A DNA stretch of 64,000 bases from Shinella zoogloeoides (GCF_033705735.1 NZ_CP131131.1:1550001-1614000); one strand, 5' to 3'; shown: positions 1 to 8,342, counted from the stretch's first letter. Notes: generated from the letters alone by a model not told the origin. Translations and numbers: made by a program.

Positions 1-127
1 AGAACTGATGCTGGAAGCCCTTCGAAATGAGCGGCACGTAGAGCTTGTCCTGTGCGCCCGCTCCCGTCGCCGCACCGAGCAGCGAGATTGCTGCGACCGC
101 ACCAAGTAGAGTCCGTCTCGTGAACAT
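1..127 (-). CDS. Sugar ABC transporter substrate-binding protein, N-terminal fragment
   Basis: Only the first 42 codons are inside the window; the gene continues past base 1. The visible peptide begins MFTRRTLLGAVAAISLLGA and runs to an AGAQ-type cleavage site followed by DKLYVPLISKGFQHQF. That is a twin-arginine or Sec-like signal peptide followed by the start of a periplasmic sugar-binding protein; the 'YVPLISKGFQHQFW'-type opening is common in ribose/galactose-family binding proteins. A strong Shine-Dalgarno sequence (AAGGAGG on the minus strand, near 133-140) sits before the ATG. It is the last visible gene of the leftward operon and would supply the periplasmic receptor for the permease and ATPase upstream. 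The substrate cannot be read from this fragment. Confidence 0.8.
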   Translation of the reverse strand, partial: MFTRRTLLGAVAAISLLGAATGAGAQDKLYVPLISKGFQHQF

Positions 128-193
128 GTTTTCCTCCTTGTGTTCACACTGCATGAACTTATCGACCGTCCGGAGGCCTCGGCCTCCTTCCGG

Positions 194-1171
194 TTATTTC
201 GCTTCGCGCCGGCGCATCTGGTCGGCATAGACCGCGATGATGATGATGGCGCCGGTGACGACCGTCTGCCATTCCGGCGCGACGGAAAGCACGCGCAGAC
301 CGTTGGTCAGAACCGACATGATCAGCGCGCCGATCAGCGTGCCGAGAATGGTGCCGCGCCCGCCGGCAAGGCTGGTGCCGCCGATGACCACGGCCGCGAT
401 TGCCTCCAGCTCGTAGCCGAGGCCGAGCGCGGGTTGGGCGGAGTTCAGCCGGCTGGCGATGAGAAGGCCGCCAATGCCGCAGATCGCGCCGGACAGCGTG
501 TAGATGGCGATCTTCCAGAAATTCGTGTTGACGCCCGAAAGGCGCACCGCCTCCTCGTTGGAGCCGAGCGCGAAGGTGTAGCGGCCGAGCACCGTGCGGC
601 TGAGGATCCACGAGGTGACGCCCGCGACGATGAAGAGCACCAGCACCCCGTTCGGCACGGGAAAGGCCGGAACGAACTGGCCGATCAGCGAGCCCTGCGC
701 GATCAGGGTGAAGCCGGGCGTGTCGTTGAAATAGATCGGCTTGGTGCCCGTGACGATCAGCGACAGGCCCTTGAGCACCAGCATCATGCCGAGGGTGGCG
801 ATGAAGGGCGGTATCTTCATGCGGGCGACCAGACCGCCGGAAACGAAGCCGCAGAAGGCGCCCGTGCCGATTGCCGCCAGCACGCCGAAGGGCAGCGGCA
901 TGCCCGCCCAGGTCAGCACGACACCCGTCATCACCGCGCAGAAGGTCATCAGCGTGCCGATGGACAGGTCGATGCCGCCGGTGATGATGATCATCGTCAC
1001 GCCCACCGCAAGGACCCCGTTGACCGAGGTGGCCTGCAGGATCGCCATGATGTTGGAGACCTGGAAGAAGTTCGGGCTGGCCAGCGAGAAGCCGATCAGC
1101 AGCACGATGAGGCTGGCAAAGGCCAGGATTTTCTGCTGCGCGCTGCCGCGCAGGCTTGCCTTTTCACTCAT
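194..1171 (-). CDS. Sugar ABC transporter permease (RbsC family)
   Basis: A 325-residue inner-membrane permease of the ribose/xylose/galactose (RbsC, BPD_transp_2) family. It has about ten hydrophobic segments, the family motif GGIDLSIG at residues 65-72, a cytoplasmic coupling segment around 'SNEEAVRLSGVN', and the C-terminal signature 'ELEAIAAVVIGGTSLAGGRG'. It would form the membrane channel, probably as a homodimer, for the ATPase encoded just upstream (17-base gap) and the binding protein just downstream. Length is normal for the family. The hydrolysed-sugar specificity is not visible; the linked dehydrogenase is the only hint. Confidence 0.92.
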   Translation of the reverse strand: MSEKASLRGSAQQKILAFASLIVLLIGFSLASPNFFQVSNIMAILQATSVNGVLAVGVTMIIITGGIDLSIGTLMTFCAVMTGVVLTWAGMPLPFGVLAAIGTGAFCGFVSGGLVARMKIPPFIATLGMMLVLKGLSLIVTGTKPIYFNDTPGFTLIAQGSLIGQFVPAFPVPNGVLVLFIVAGVTSWILSRTVLGRYTFALGSNEEAVRLSGVNTNFWKIAIYTLSGAICGIGGLLIASRLNSAQPALGLGYELEAIAAVVIGGTSLAGGRGTILGTLIGALIMSVLTNGLRVLSVAPEWQTVVTGAIIIIAVYADQMRRREAK

Positions 1172-1187
1172 AGTTCCCGTGTCCCCC

Positions 1188-2693
1188 TCAGGCAGCAGTC
1201 TTGCCGTTGCGTTGCGTTGCCAGTTCCATGATCCTCTCCTGCTCCGCCCCGCCGGGCAGGATGCCGGTCAGGCGCCCCTCGCACATGACGGCGATGCGAT
1301 GGGAAAGCCGCAGCACCTCGGGCAGCTCGCTGGAAATGACGATGATGGCCTTGCCGGCGGCGGCCAGTTCGTTGAGCAGCCGGTAGATCTCCGCCTTGGC
1401 GCCGACGTCGATGCCGCGCGTCGGCTCGTCGAAGATCAGGATGTCGCAGTCGCGCAGCAGCCATTTCGCGATGACCACCTTCTGCTGGTTGCCGCCCGAG
1501 AGCAGCCGCACCTCCTGCCGGTCGCCCGGCGTGCGGATGGCGAGCTTCTGGATATAGTCCTTCGCCACCCGGGCGAGCGCGGCCTCGTCGATCCTGCCGA
1601 TGGCGTCGCAGTGGCGCCGAAGGCTCGCCATGGCGATATTGGCACGCACATCCATGCCGAGCGCCAGGCCATAATGCTTGCGGTCCTCGGACAGATAGCC
1701 GATCCCCGCGCGCACGGCCTCGGCCGGGCTCGTGATACGCAGGGGCTTCCCGTGGACGCGGATCTCGCCGCTGTCTATCGGCTCGGCGCCGAAAATGGCG
1801 CGGGCGAGCTCGGTGCGCCCCGCGCCCATCAGGCCCGCAAAGCCGAGGATCTCGCCTTTCCTCAGGCTGAAGCTGATCTCCTTCAGCTCGCGCCCGCGGC
1901 TGACATCGATCACCTCCAGCGCCGTCTCCGCCCCGGAAAGGTCGGGGATCGTCACCGCCTCGTCGGTCAGCTCGCGGCCGACCATCATGGAGATGATCCG
2001 GGAGATCGGCGTCTCCTCCGCCGCGACCGTCCCGACATAGGCGCCGTCGCGCATGACCGTCACCCGGTCGGAGATGCGCTTGATCTCGTCCATCTTGTGG
2101 CTGATGTAGATGATGCCGACGCCCTCGGCCTTGAGGCGGCGGATGATGGTGAAGAGCTCGGCGATCTCCGCGTCGTTGAGCGCGGCCGTCGGCTCGTCCA
2201 TGATCAGCACGCGCGAGCGGTAGCTCAGCGCCTTGGCGATCTCCACCATCTGCTGGCGGGCGATTGTGAGGCCGGCGACGGGCGTGCGGGGATCCATGTG
2301 GATGTTCATGCCGGCGAAGATGGCGGCGGTGTCCGCGTTCAGCTTCGCCTCGTCGAGCCGGCCGAAGGAAAGGCGCGGCTCGCGGCCGATCCAGATGTTC
2401 TGCGCGACGGTGAGATCGCGCATCAGGGCCAGTTCCTGGTGGATGATGCCGATGCCGAGGTCCTGCGCCGCCCTCGGCGTGGGGATCGACACCTCCTGTC
2501 CGTCGACGAGGATACGGCCGCCATCGGGCCGGTAGACGCCGGACAATACCTTCATCAGCGTCGACTTGCCGGCGCCGTTCTCGCCCATCAGCGAATGGAC
2601 CTCGCCGGTCTGCAGATCGAAATCGACGGCCTTCAGCGCATGCACGCCGGGAAAGCTCTTGTCGATCCCCTCCATTCGCACCAGTTCGCTCAT
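1188..2693 (-). CDS. Sugar ABC transporter ATP-binding protein (RbsA/MglA family)
   Basis: A 501-residue double ATPase subunit that energises sugar import. The N-terminal cassette has Walker [10 protein letters not shown] at 37-45, a Walker B '[11 protein letters not shown]' and the degenerate signature 'LTIARQQ' typical of the first half of RbsA. The C-terminal cassette has the usual degenerate Walker A 'GLMGAGRTE', signature LSGGNQQK and '[11 protein letters not shown]'. It lies 24 bases downstream of the dehydrogenase gene and 17 bases upstream of the permease gene, so it is in one operon with both. Full family length. The specific sugar is not identifiable from this subunit. Confidence 0.93.
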   Translation of the reverse strand: MSELVRMEGIDKSFPGVHALKAVDFDLQTGEVHSLMGENGAGKSTLMKVLSGVYRPDGGRILVDGQEVSIPTPRAAQDLGIGIIHQELALMRDLTVAQNIWIGREPRLSFGRLDEAKLNADTAAIFAGMNIHMDPRTPVAGLTIARQQMVEIAKALSYRSRVLIMDEPTAALNDAEIAELFTIIRRLKAEGVGIIYISHKMDEIKRISDRVTVMRDGAYVGTVAAEETPISRIISMMVGRELTDEAVTIPDLSGAETALEVIDVSRGRELKEISFSLRKGEILGFAGLMGAGRTELARAIFGAEPIDSGEIRVHGKPLRITSPAEAVRAGIGYLSEDRKHYGLALGMDVRANIAMASLRRHCDAIGRIDEAALARVAKDYIQKLAIRTPGDRQEVRLLSGGNQQKVVIAKWLLRDCDILIFDEPTRGIDVGAKAEIYRLLNELAAAGKAIIVISSELPEVLRLSHRIAVMCEGRLTGILPGGAEQERIMELATQRNGKTAA

Positions 2694-2717
2694 GACGCGC
2701 TCCTCCCCGTCAGGCTC

Positions 2718-3455
2718 TCAGATGGTGACGCCGCCATCCACCAGCATGGCCTGTCCCGAGACAAATCTACTCTCGTCGGACAAAAGGAAAACCACCATCG
2801 GAACGATATCGTCGACCGTCGCAAGGCGCCCCATGGGCTGGCGCGCGATGAAATCCTTTTCAGCCTGCACCGGATCGGCCGAGGCCGCAATGCGCCCGCG
2901 CAGCGAAGGCGTATCGACCGTGCCGGGGCACAGCGCATTGCAGCGGATTCCCTGCTTGACGAAATCGGCGGCGATCGCCTTCGTCAGGCCAATGACGGCC
3001 GCCTTGCTGGCGCCATAGGCCGTGCGGTTGGCGAAACCCTTTATGGAGGACGCCATTGAGGCCATGTTGAGGATCGAGGCGGTTCCCGTCTTCGCCGCCC
3101 GGTCGAGCATGCCGGGCAGGCAGGCGCGCGTCAGGCGCATCATCGCCGTGACGTTGAGATCGAAGGCGAAGGCCCAGTCCTCGTCCCGGATATCGAGAAG
3201 CGTGCCGTTGTGCACCACGCCAGCGCAGTTGAAGAGGCCGTCGAGCGGGCCGACCCGGGCCGCGATGGCCTCGACGGCGTCGGGCCGGGTCACGTCGAGC
3301 ACAGCCGTCTCCACGCCTTCCAGCCCTTCCAGCAACGTCCCGTTGATATCCGTCGCGATCACGCGGGCACCTTCGTCCCGGCATGCAAGGGCGCTCGCCC
3401 TGCCGATGCCCTGGCCGGCTGCCGTCACAAGAAAGGTCTTGTTTTGCAGGCGCAT
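2718..3455 (-). CDS. Short-chain dehydrogenase/reductase, possibly 2-keto-3-deoxy-L-fuconate dehydrogenase-like
   Basis: A 245-residue classical SDR. The Rossmann glycine motif is TAAGQGIG at 11-18, the NAG-type motif is 'FNCAG' at 75-79, Asn101 is present, and the catalytic residues are Ser136 or Ser137, Tyr147 and Lys151 (YGASK). The N-terminal 'KTFLVTAAGQGIGRA' and the 'LDGLFNCAGVVHNGTLLDI' stretch resemble the group containing bacterial 2-keto-3-deoxy-L-fuconate dehydrogenase and DHRS6; that assignment is inference. It is the first gene of the leftward sugar-import operon, so it probably oxidises the imported sugar or an acid derived from it. Its promoter region holds a 31-bp palindrome shared with the divergent IclR gene. 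Confidence 0.85.
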   Translation of the reverse strand: MRLQNKTFLVTAAGQGIGRASALACRDEGARVIATDINGTLLEGLEGVETAVLDVTRPDAVEAIAARVGPLDGLFNCAGVVHNGTLLDIRDEDWAFAFDLNVTAMMRLTRACLPGMLDRAAKTGTASILNMASMASSIKGFANRTAYGASKAAVIGLTKAIAADFVKQGIRCNALCPGTVDTPSLRGRIAASADPVQAEKDFIARQPMGRLATVDDIVPMVVFLLSDESRFVSGQAMLVDGGVTI

Positions 3456-3474
3456 GGTTTCCTCCCCGCTCCCG

Positions 3475-3505
3475 TTTGTATATAAAACAATGTTTCACAT
3501 ACAAA
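3475..3505. promoter_or_regulatory. 31-bp palindromic operator between the SDR operon and the IclR gene
   Basis: The site is symmetrical about base 3490: 13 of 15 base pairs match, with outer arms TTTGTAT and ATACAAA and a core AAACAATGTTT. It lies 20-50 bases upstream of the dehydrogenase start and 72-102 upstream of the IclR start, in the divergent promoter region. The core resembles the operator described for the IclR-family regulator KdgR (GAAACA-N-TGTTTC type). It is the obvious binding site for the adjacent IclR protein; that is inference from symmetry and position. Confidence 0.75.
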
Positions 3506-3576
3506 TCGCTTTGACAAGGTCGCCTCCTATGTCTTTTTTCAACAGGGTCGGTATGAGTGCTGGATCGGAGGGCATA

Positions 3577-4365
3577 ATGGCAAGGAAGACGCTAAAGACG
3601 GAATCCGGGGAAGACCTCACTGCGGACGACAAGTACCGCGCGCCGGCGCTCGACAAGGGGCTGGACATCCTCGAAATCCTGGCGAGGCAGAGCGGCGGCA
3701 TGACCCGAACGGAGATCGTGCGCGAGATGGGGCTCAGCCCCTCGCAGATTTTCCGCATGCTGGAGCGTCTGGTCGCGCGAGGCTATGTCGCCCGGTCGGA
3801 AGGTGGCGACCGGTACTCGCTGTCGATGAAGATGTTCGTCCTCGCCAACCACTATCCTCCCTATCGGCGGCTGGCGGCCAGCGCGCAGCCCTTGATGGAC
3901 GACTTCGCGCGCCAGACGGACCAGTCCTGCCATCTCGTCATCCCGGAATTCGGAGCAGGCCTCATCATCGCCCAGGCGAGCCCCGTCTCCCATTGGGAAT
4001 TCCGGGCCCGGGTCGGCAGCCAGCTCGATCTCTTCACGACGGGTTCGGGAATAGCCCTGGTCGCCTTCCAGGCGCCCGAGCGCGTGGAGGAAACGCTTCG
4101 CCAGTGGGGCGTCGCCTCCGCCGCCGCGCTCGCCGGCATCCAGGACCAGATCGACGCGGCCCGCCGGCAGGGCTATCGTCTCGGCGCTTCCGGCCAGTTC
4201 GTCGGCGTCACCGATATCAGCGCGCCCATCTTCGGCCCCGACGGCGACGCCACCGCCGTCCTGACCTGCGCCTTCATCCAGCATGTCGACGACACCAGAG
4301 CGCAGAAGCTGGACGACGCGCTGGCGCACCTGCTGGCCCTCACGGACACGCTCAGGCTTCCCTGA
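3577..4365 (+). CDS. IclR family transcriptional regulator
   Basis: A 262-residue regulator. An N-terminal winged helix-turn-helix (about residues 18-80: 'APALDKGLDILEILARQSGGMTRTEI...SPSQIFRMLERLVARGYV') precedes the IclR effector-binding domain ('RRLAASAQPLMDDFARQTDQSCHLVI...GSGIALVAF...QGYRLGASGQFVGVTDISAPIF'). The ATG at 3577 is chosen because GGAGGG lies just before it; an in-frame ATG at 3553 is possible but has a poorer ribosome site. It is divergent from the sugar operon and probably controls it and itself through the palindrome at 3475-3505. The reading frame stays open well upstream of the start, but that part is antisense to the dehydrogenase. Confidence 0.92.
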   Translation: MARKTLKTESGEDLTADDKYRAPALDKGLDILEILARQSGGMTRTEIVREMGLSPSQIFRMLERLVARGYVARSEGGDRYSLSMKMFVLANHYPPYRRLAASAQPLMDDFARQTDQSCHLVIPEFGAGLIIAQASPVSHWEFRARVGSQLDLFTTGSGIALVAFQAPERVEETLRQWGVASAAALAGIQDQIDAARRQGYRLGASGQFVGVTDISAPIFGPDGDATAVLTCAFIQHVDDTRAQKLDDALAHLLALTDTLRLP

Positions 4366-4389
4366 AACGCGGCCTGCAAGCTTCGCCTG

Positions 4390-5148
4390 TCAGAGTTGAT
4401 GCAGCACCAAAGGCTTGCCGTCCTTCATCTCCACCCGCATGCGGAAGCCGAAGACGGCTTCGAGGATGTCGGGCGTCAGGGTTTCGGCGGGCGCACCGTC
4501 GGCGACGATGCGGCCCTCCTTCATGGCGACGATACGGTCGGCATGGACGCTGGCATGGTTGATATCGTGCAGAACGACGACGATCGTCTTGCCATCCCGG
4601 TCGGCGATGGTGCGCAGCACGCGCATCAGCTCGCGGGCATAATACATGTCGAGATTGTTCAGCGGCTCGTCGAGCAGCAGGTAGCCGGTGTCCTGCGCGA
4701 ACGCCATGGCGACGAGCGCGCGCTGGCGCTGGCCGCCGGACAGCGTCTCGATGAAGCGGTCGGCAAGATCGGTGAGGTCGAAGCGGGCGAGCGCAGCCTC
4801 GATAATGGCCCGGTCAGTCCCGGTGAGCCGGCCGCGCCCATGCGGGAAACGGCCGAAGCCGACGAGTTCGCGCACGGTGAGGCGGCTGGCGACCGTCGTG
4901 TCCTGCCGCAGGATCGCGACGACCCTGGCGAGTTCCCGACCAGGGGTCCCCTCCACCGGCAGGCCGTCGATCTCGATCACCCCCGCCTGGAGCGGCTGCA
5001 GGCGCGCCATCAGCGAGAGCAGCGTGGATTTCCCCGCGCCGTTCGGGCCGATCAGCGCCACGACGCCGCCCTTCGGGATCGTCAGCGTGATGTCGCTGAG
5101 GATCGGCGTCGTCCGGTGCCTGAAGGAAACGTTCTCGATACGGATCAT
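4390..5148 (-). CDS. Iron-siderophore ABC transporter ATP-binding protein (FecE/FatE/YclP type)
   Basis: A 252-residue ATPase with Walker A GPNGAGKST at 34-42, signature LSGGQ at 136-140, Walker B LLLDEP at 157-162 and an H-loop 'VVVLHDINHA'. The 'RQDTTVASRLTVRELVGFGRFPH' segment and 'LNNLDMYYARELMRVLR' are typical of ferric-siderophore importers of the FatE/CeuD/YclP group. It is the last gene of the leftward iron operon and overlaps the preceding permease gene by 4 bases. It would drive uptake of a ferric chelate delivered by the binding protein encoded at 7053-7955. Confidence 0.92.
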   Translation of the reverse strand: MIRIENVSFRHRTTPILSDITLTIPKGGVVALIGPNGAGKSTLLSLMARLQPLQAGVIEIDGLPVEGTPGRELARVVAILRQDTTVASRLTVRELVGFGRFPHGRGRLTGTDRAIIEAALARFDLTDLADRFIETLSGGQRQRALVAMAFAQDTGYLLLDEPLNNLDMYYARELMRVLRTIADRDGKTIVVVLHDINHASVHADRIVAMKEGRIVADGAPAETLTPDILEAVFGFRMRVEMKDGKPLVLHQL

Positions 5149-6086
5149 GCGCGGCTCCCGACGATCAACAGCAGGAGGAAAACAAGCCCGCCGACGAATT
5201 CGATGACGATGCCCAGCGCCGTGGCATTGCCGAGCGCATGCTGGAACAGCGTCTGCCCGCCGACGAGGGTGACGATGCCGGTGAGCGCGGCGGCCGGCAG
5301 CAGCATTCCATGGCGGCGGGTGCCGACGATGCGCTCGGCAAGCGTCGCCACCAGCAGGCCGAACAGCGCCATCGGCCCGACGAGCGCGGTCGAAACGGCG
5401 ATCAGCCCGGAGACGAGCAGCAGCAGGCCGGCCACCGTCGCCATCCAGTTCACGCCGAGCCCCGTTGCGGTATCCGGCCCGAGCGAAATCACGTCGAGCA
5501 CATGGCGCGCGCGCCAGGCAGCGACCACGCCGGCAAACGTGAGGATCGCGGCAAAGGCGAGGAGATCGGTCCGCACCGCGTTGAAATTGGCGTAACTCAT
5601 GACTTGCGCCACGGCGAAATCGTTGGGGCTTATGAGACGGGCAAGCAGGGACTGCAGGCTGCGGAACAGCACGCCGAGCACCACGCCGGCGAGCAGCATC
5701 AGCCCCATGTCGAGACGACGCTTCAGCATCGGCAACAGCAGTGCCGAGGCAAGCGCCATGAGCAGCAGGATTTCCGCACCGAACTTGACCTGCGGGTCGA
5801 GCGTCGCATAGCCGACGCCGCCGAGCAGGAAGATCATCGCCATCTGGCCGAAGAGATAGAGCGCATCGAGCCCCATGATCGACGGGGTCAGGATGCGGTT
5901 TCCGGTGACCGTCTGGAAGATCACCGTGGAGACGGCGACGGCGACCCCCACCTGCACGAGCGCGGCGAGTTTCAGGAGGCGCAGCTCCAGCACGAAGGCG
6001 ATATTGCCCTTGAGGCCGATCGAAAGGAAGGCGACGGCGGCGGCGAGCGCCGCGGCACCGAGGGCGAGCAGGCGGCGGTCAACCAT
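5145..6086 (-). CDS. Iron-siderophore ABC transporter permease (FecCD family, FatC/CeuC/YclO type)
   Basis: A 313-residue FecCD-family permease, almost entirely hydrophobic. It contains 'QTVTGNRILTPSIMGLDALYLFGQ' after the second membrane segment, the mark of the CeuC/FatC/YclO subgroup, and the family segment 'VSTALVGPMALFGLLVATLAERIVG'. It overlaps the ATPase gene by 4 bases (ATGA) and the next upstream permease gene by 8 bases, so the three are translationally coupled. It pairs with the product of 6079-7056 to make a heterodimeric channel in the inner membrane. Confidence 0.92.
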   Translation of the reverse strand: MVDRRLLALGAAALAAAVAFLSIGLKGNIAFVLELRLLKLAALVQVGVAVAVSTVIFQTVTGNRILTPSIMGLDALYLFGQMAMIFLLGGVGYATLDPQVKFGAEILLLMALASALLLPMLKRRLDMGLMLLAGVVLGVLFRSLQSLLARLISPNDFAVAQVMSYANFNAVRTDLLAFAAILTFAGVVAAWRARHVLDVISLGPDTATGLGVNWMATVAGLLLLVSGLIAVSTALVGPMALFGLLVATLAERIVGTRRHGMLLPAAALTGIVTLVGGQTLFQHALGNATALGIVIEFVGGLVFLLLLIVGSRA

Positions 6087-7056
6087 GGCTGCCGCGCCGG
6101 AAGAGAAGCCAGAGGAAGAGCGCAGCCCCGACGACGCCCATCACGGTGCCGACCGGAATTTCGTAAGGGTAGCGGATGAGCCGCCCGACGATGTCGCAGG
6201 CGAGCACCAGCCCCGCCCCGCCGGCCGCCACCCAGCCGAGCGTGCCGCGCACATTGTCGCCCTTCAGGCGCGAGACGATATTCGGCACGGCAAGCCCGAC
6301 GAAGGGGATCATGCCGACGACGACCACCGAGAGCGCGGTGATGAGGGAGACCAGCACGAGGCCGATCCGCATCATGCGCGCATAGTCGATGCCGAGGCCG
6401 ATGCTGGCCTCGCGGCCGAGCGCCATGATGGTGAGGCGGTCGGCGACGAACCAGGCGACGGCGACCATCAGCGCGGTGATCCACAGGAGCTCGTAGCGCC
6501 CGCGCAGTACGCCGGAAAAGTCGCCATTGGTCCAGATCGAGAGGAATTGCAGGAGATCGGCCTGCCAGGCGATGAAGGTCGCCGCCGCCCCGACCACGCC
6601 GCCATAGACGATGCCGAAGAGCGGCACGAGGAAGGGCTGGGTCGGCGGCAGGCGGTGGGCCGTGAAGAGGAAGACGGAGGTGCCGGCAAGGGCCGCGATG
6701 CCCGCGACCAGCGTCTTCGCCCAGAGGGCCGCGCCGGGCAGGAGAAGCGTCACCACAAGGATGCCGAGTTCGGCGCTCTGGGCCGTGCCGGCCGTCGCCG
6801 GCTCGACGAAGCGGTTGCGCGACAGCGTCTGCATGATGAGCCCGGCGATCGCCAGCCCCGCACCGGCAAGCAGGGCCGCGAGCGTGCGCGGCAGCCGGCT
6901 GACGAGGAGGAGCTGCAGGGCCTCCGTATCGGACAGCACCCGGCCCGGCGACAACGGGCTGACGCCGACGAAGAGGCTCAGCACGCAGAGGATCGCGAGC
7001 CCCAGGCTCGCGATCACGCCGGTCCGCAGGGCTGACGGAGATGCCGCGATCATCAT
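6079..7056 (-). CDS. Iron-siderophore ABC transporter permease (FecCD family, FatD/CeuB/YclN type)
   Basis: A 325-residue FecCD permease starting MMIAASPSALRTG, with the family motif 'LPRTLAALLAGAGLAIAGLIMQTLSRNRFVEP' in the first third and 'GMIPFVGLAVPNIVSRLKGDN' towards the end. Start choice: the ATG at 7056 overlaps the TGA of the upstream binding-protein gene (ATGA), which indicates coupled translation; the frame is open further upstream, but that stretch overlaps the binding-protein gene and does not resemble this family. Partner of the permease at 5145-6086. Confidence 0.92.
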   Translation of the reverse strand: MMIAASPSALRTGVIASLGLAILCVLSLFVGVSPLSPGRVLSDTEALQLLLVSRLPRTLAALLAGAGLAIAGLIMQTLSRNRFVEPATAGTAQSAELGILVVTLLLPGAALWAKTLVAGIAALAGTSVFLFTAHRLPPTQPFLVPLFGIVYGGVVGAAATFIAWQADLLQFLSIWTNGDFSGVLRGRYELLWITALMVAVAWFVADRLTIMALGREASIGLGIDYARMMRIGLVLVSLITALSVVVVGMIPFVGLAVPNIVSRLKGDNVRGTLGWVAAGGAGLVLACDIVGRLIRYPYEIPVGTVMGVVGAALFLWLLFRRGSHG

Positions 7057-7955
7057 TTCGCGGCGGAGAAGCCGTCGGTTATTGCCGCCAGCACGCGGCC
7101 CAGGGACTGCACGCCGCCGTCGGCAATGTAGAATTCCGCGGCGGGCAGGTAGACGATCTGTCCCTTCTTCCAAGCGGTCGTCCCGGCCACCAGTTCGTTG
7201 TCGAGCGTGACCTTGGCGGCCTGTTCGCTGGAGGCGACGGCGACAGCGCGGTCGAGCACCAGCAGCCAGTCCGGGTTCGCCTCGCGGATGAATTCGAAGG
7301 ACACCGCCTCGCCATGCGTCGCGGACTGGATATCCTCCATCGCCGGCGGCAGGCCGAGCACGCCATGCACCCAGCCGAAGCGCGAGCCCGGCCCGTAGGC
7401 GGAGACCTTTGGACCATTGGTCATGACGATCAGCGCCTTGCCCTTGCCGGCGACGGCCGCCTTTGCCGCGGCAAGTTTGGCGTCCAGCTCCTCTGCGGCG
7501 GCCTTCGCCTCCTCTGCCTTGCCGAACAGGTCGCCATAGGTGGCAAGCCGCACCTTGGCGTCGGCGAAGAGGTTGTCGCCGTCGATGGTCATGTCGAGCG
7601 TCGGCGCGATCCTGGCCGTTACCTCCGCCTTGGCCGCCGACCGGGACCCGACGATGACGAGATCGGGCGCGAGTGCGCTCAACGCCTCGAGATCCGGCTC
7701 GAACAGCGTGCCGACCGCCGTCGCATTTCCCTTCGCCGCTTCCAGCTCCGGCACGTAAAGCTTGTCGGGAACGCCGGCCGGATGGATGCCGAGCCGGTTC
7801 AGCGTGTCGATGGCCGCCGCGTCATAGACGGCGATCGTCTTCGGCACGCCTTCGACCGAGACCGTGCCGCGCGCCGTCGAGACATCCATGGCGCTTGCCG
7901 AAAGCGCGGAGAGGACAAGCGCGGCGAAGGCGGGGAGGAAACGGGGAAAATTCAT
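7053..7955 (-). CDS. Iron-siderophore ABC transporter substrate-binding protein (FatB/CeuA/YclQ type)
   Basis: A 300-residue periplasmic binding protein. Residues 1-22 form a Sec signal peptide ending in SASA. The mature part opens 'TVSVEGVPKTIAVYDAAAIDTLNRLGI', the class III (TroA/BtuF-like) fold pattern seen in siderophore receptors, and has 'LSALAPDLVIVGSRSAAK' followed by a long linker helix. It resembles the YclQ/FatB/CeuA group that binds catecholate-type chelates; the actual ligand is not readable. It overlaps the following permease gene by 4 bases and begins 33 bases after the DUF2218 gene. Confidence 0.9.
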   Translation of the reverse strand: MNFPRFLPAFAALVLSALSASAMDVSTARGTVSVEGVPKTIAVYDAAAIDTLNRLGIHPAGVPDKLYVPELEAAKGNATAVGTLFEPDLEALSALAPDLVIVGSRSAAKAEVTARIAPTLDMTIDGDNLFADAKVRLATYGDLFGKAEEAKAAAEELDAKLAAAKAAVAGKGKALIVMTNGPKVSAYGPGSRFGWVHGVLGLPPAMEDIQSATHGEAVSFEFIREANPDWLLVLDRAVAVASSEQAAKVTLDNELVAGTTAWKKGQIVYLPAAEFYIADGGVQSLGRVLAAITDGFSAAK

Positions 7956-7988
7956 GGTTCACCTGTCATGCTGATCGTCCTGAAAAGG

Positions 7989-8285
7989 TCAGGCGGCCCT
8001 TGCCTGCCGCCAGTCGAGCGCCTCCAGTTTCTCGCGGAAGGCGAAGCGCAGCAGATGGGATTCGATGATTGCCTGCGTCTGGGCGAGCCCCTCCTCGTCC
8101 GCCGCGCTCACGGCCATGCTGAGGCCGCTCTCGTCTGCCTCGAGAACGGCTTCGCCGCGGGGAAAGCGACAGTCCCCACGGCTCTCCGTATAGGTGACGG
8201 CGATCTTGTGGGCAAAATGCTTGCAAAGCTGCACCAGATATTTCCGACCGCTTGCGGTTTCGAGATAGGCGACGGATTCCTGCAC
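7989..8285 (-). CDS. DUF2218 domain protein
   Basis: A 98-residue soluble protein matching the DUF2218 family pattern ('ASGRKYLVQLCKHFAHKI...FPRGEAVLEADESGLSMAVSAADEEGLAQTQAIIESHLLRFAFRE'). The start is GTG with AAGGA about 7 bases before it. Members of this family are small proteins often found beside siderophore transport or iron-reductase genes; the biochemical role is unknown. Here it sits between the TonB-dependent receptor gene and the siderophore ABC genes, in the same direction, so an accessory role in iron release or handling is likely by context only. His23 and His26 within CKHFAH could bind a metal, which is speculation. Confidence 0.8.
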   Translation of the reverse strand: MQESVAYLETASGRKYLVQLCKHFAHKIAVTYTESRGDCRFPRGEAVLEADESGLSMAVSAADEEGLAQTQAIIESHLLRFAFREKLEALDWRQARAA

Positions 8286-8311
8286 GGACTATCCTTTCAG
8301 GACACGAGAAC

Positions 8312-8333
8312 CCCTGCCGCCGAAGCGGCAGGG
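8312..8333 (-). terminator. Stem-loop with UUCG tetraloop between receptor gene and DUF2218 gene
   Basis: Perfect 9-bp arms (CCCTGCCGC and GCGGCAGGG) enclose TTCG on the minus strand, giving a C(UUCG)G super-stable hairpin 10 bases after the receptor stop codon. There is no clear U-tract, so it may act as a partial terminator or as a 3'-end stabiliser that sets receptor and transporter levels apart, rather than a full stop. Confidence 0.65.
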
Positions 8334-8342
8334 ATCGGGAGA

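Noticed and set aside
741..3059. A 772-codon open frame on the plus strand
   Set aside because: It is antisense to the permease, ATPase and dehydrogenase genes, rich in His, Asp, Arg and Gly, and shows no domain. Long antisense frames are expected in high-GC DNA.
3022..3576. Upstream extension of the IclR gene
   Set aside because: The extra 185 codons are antisense to the dehydrogenase and cross the palindromic operator; the IclR family starts close to the ATG at 3577.
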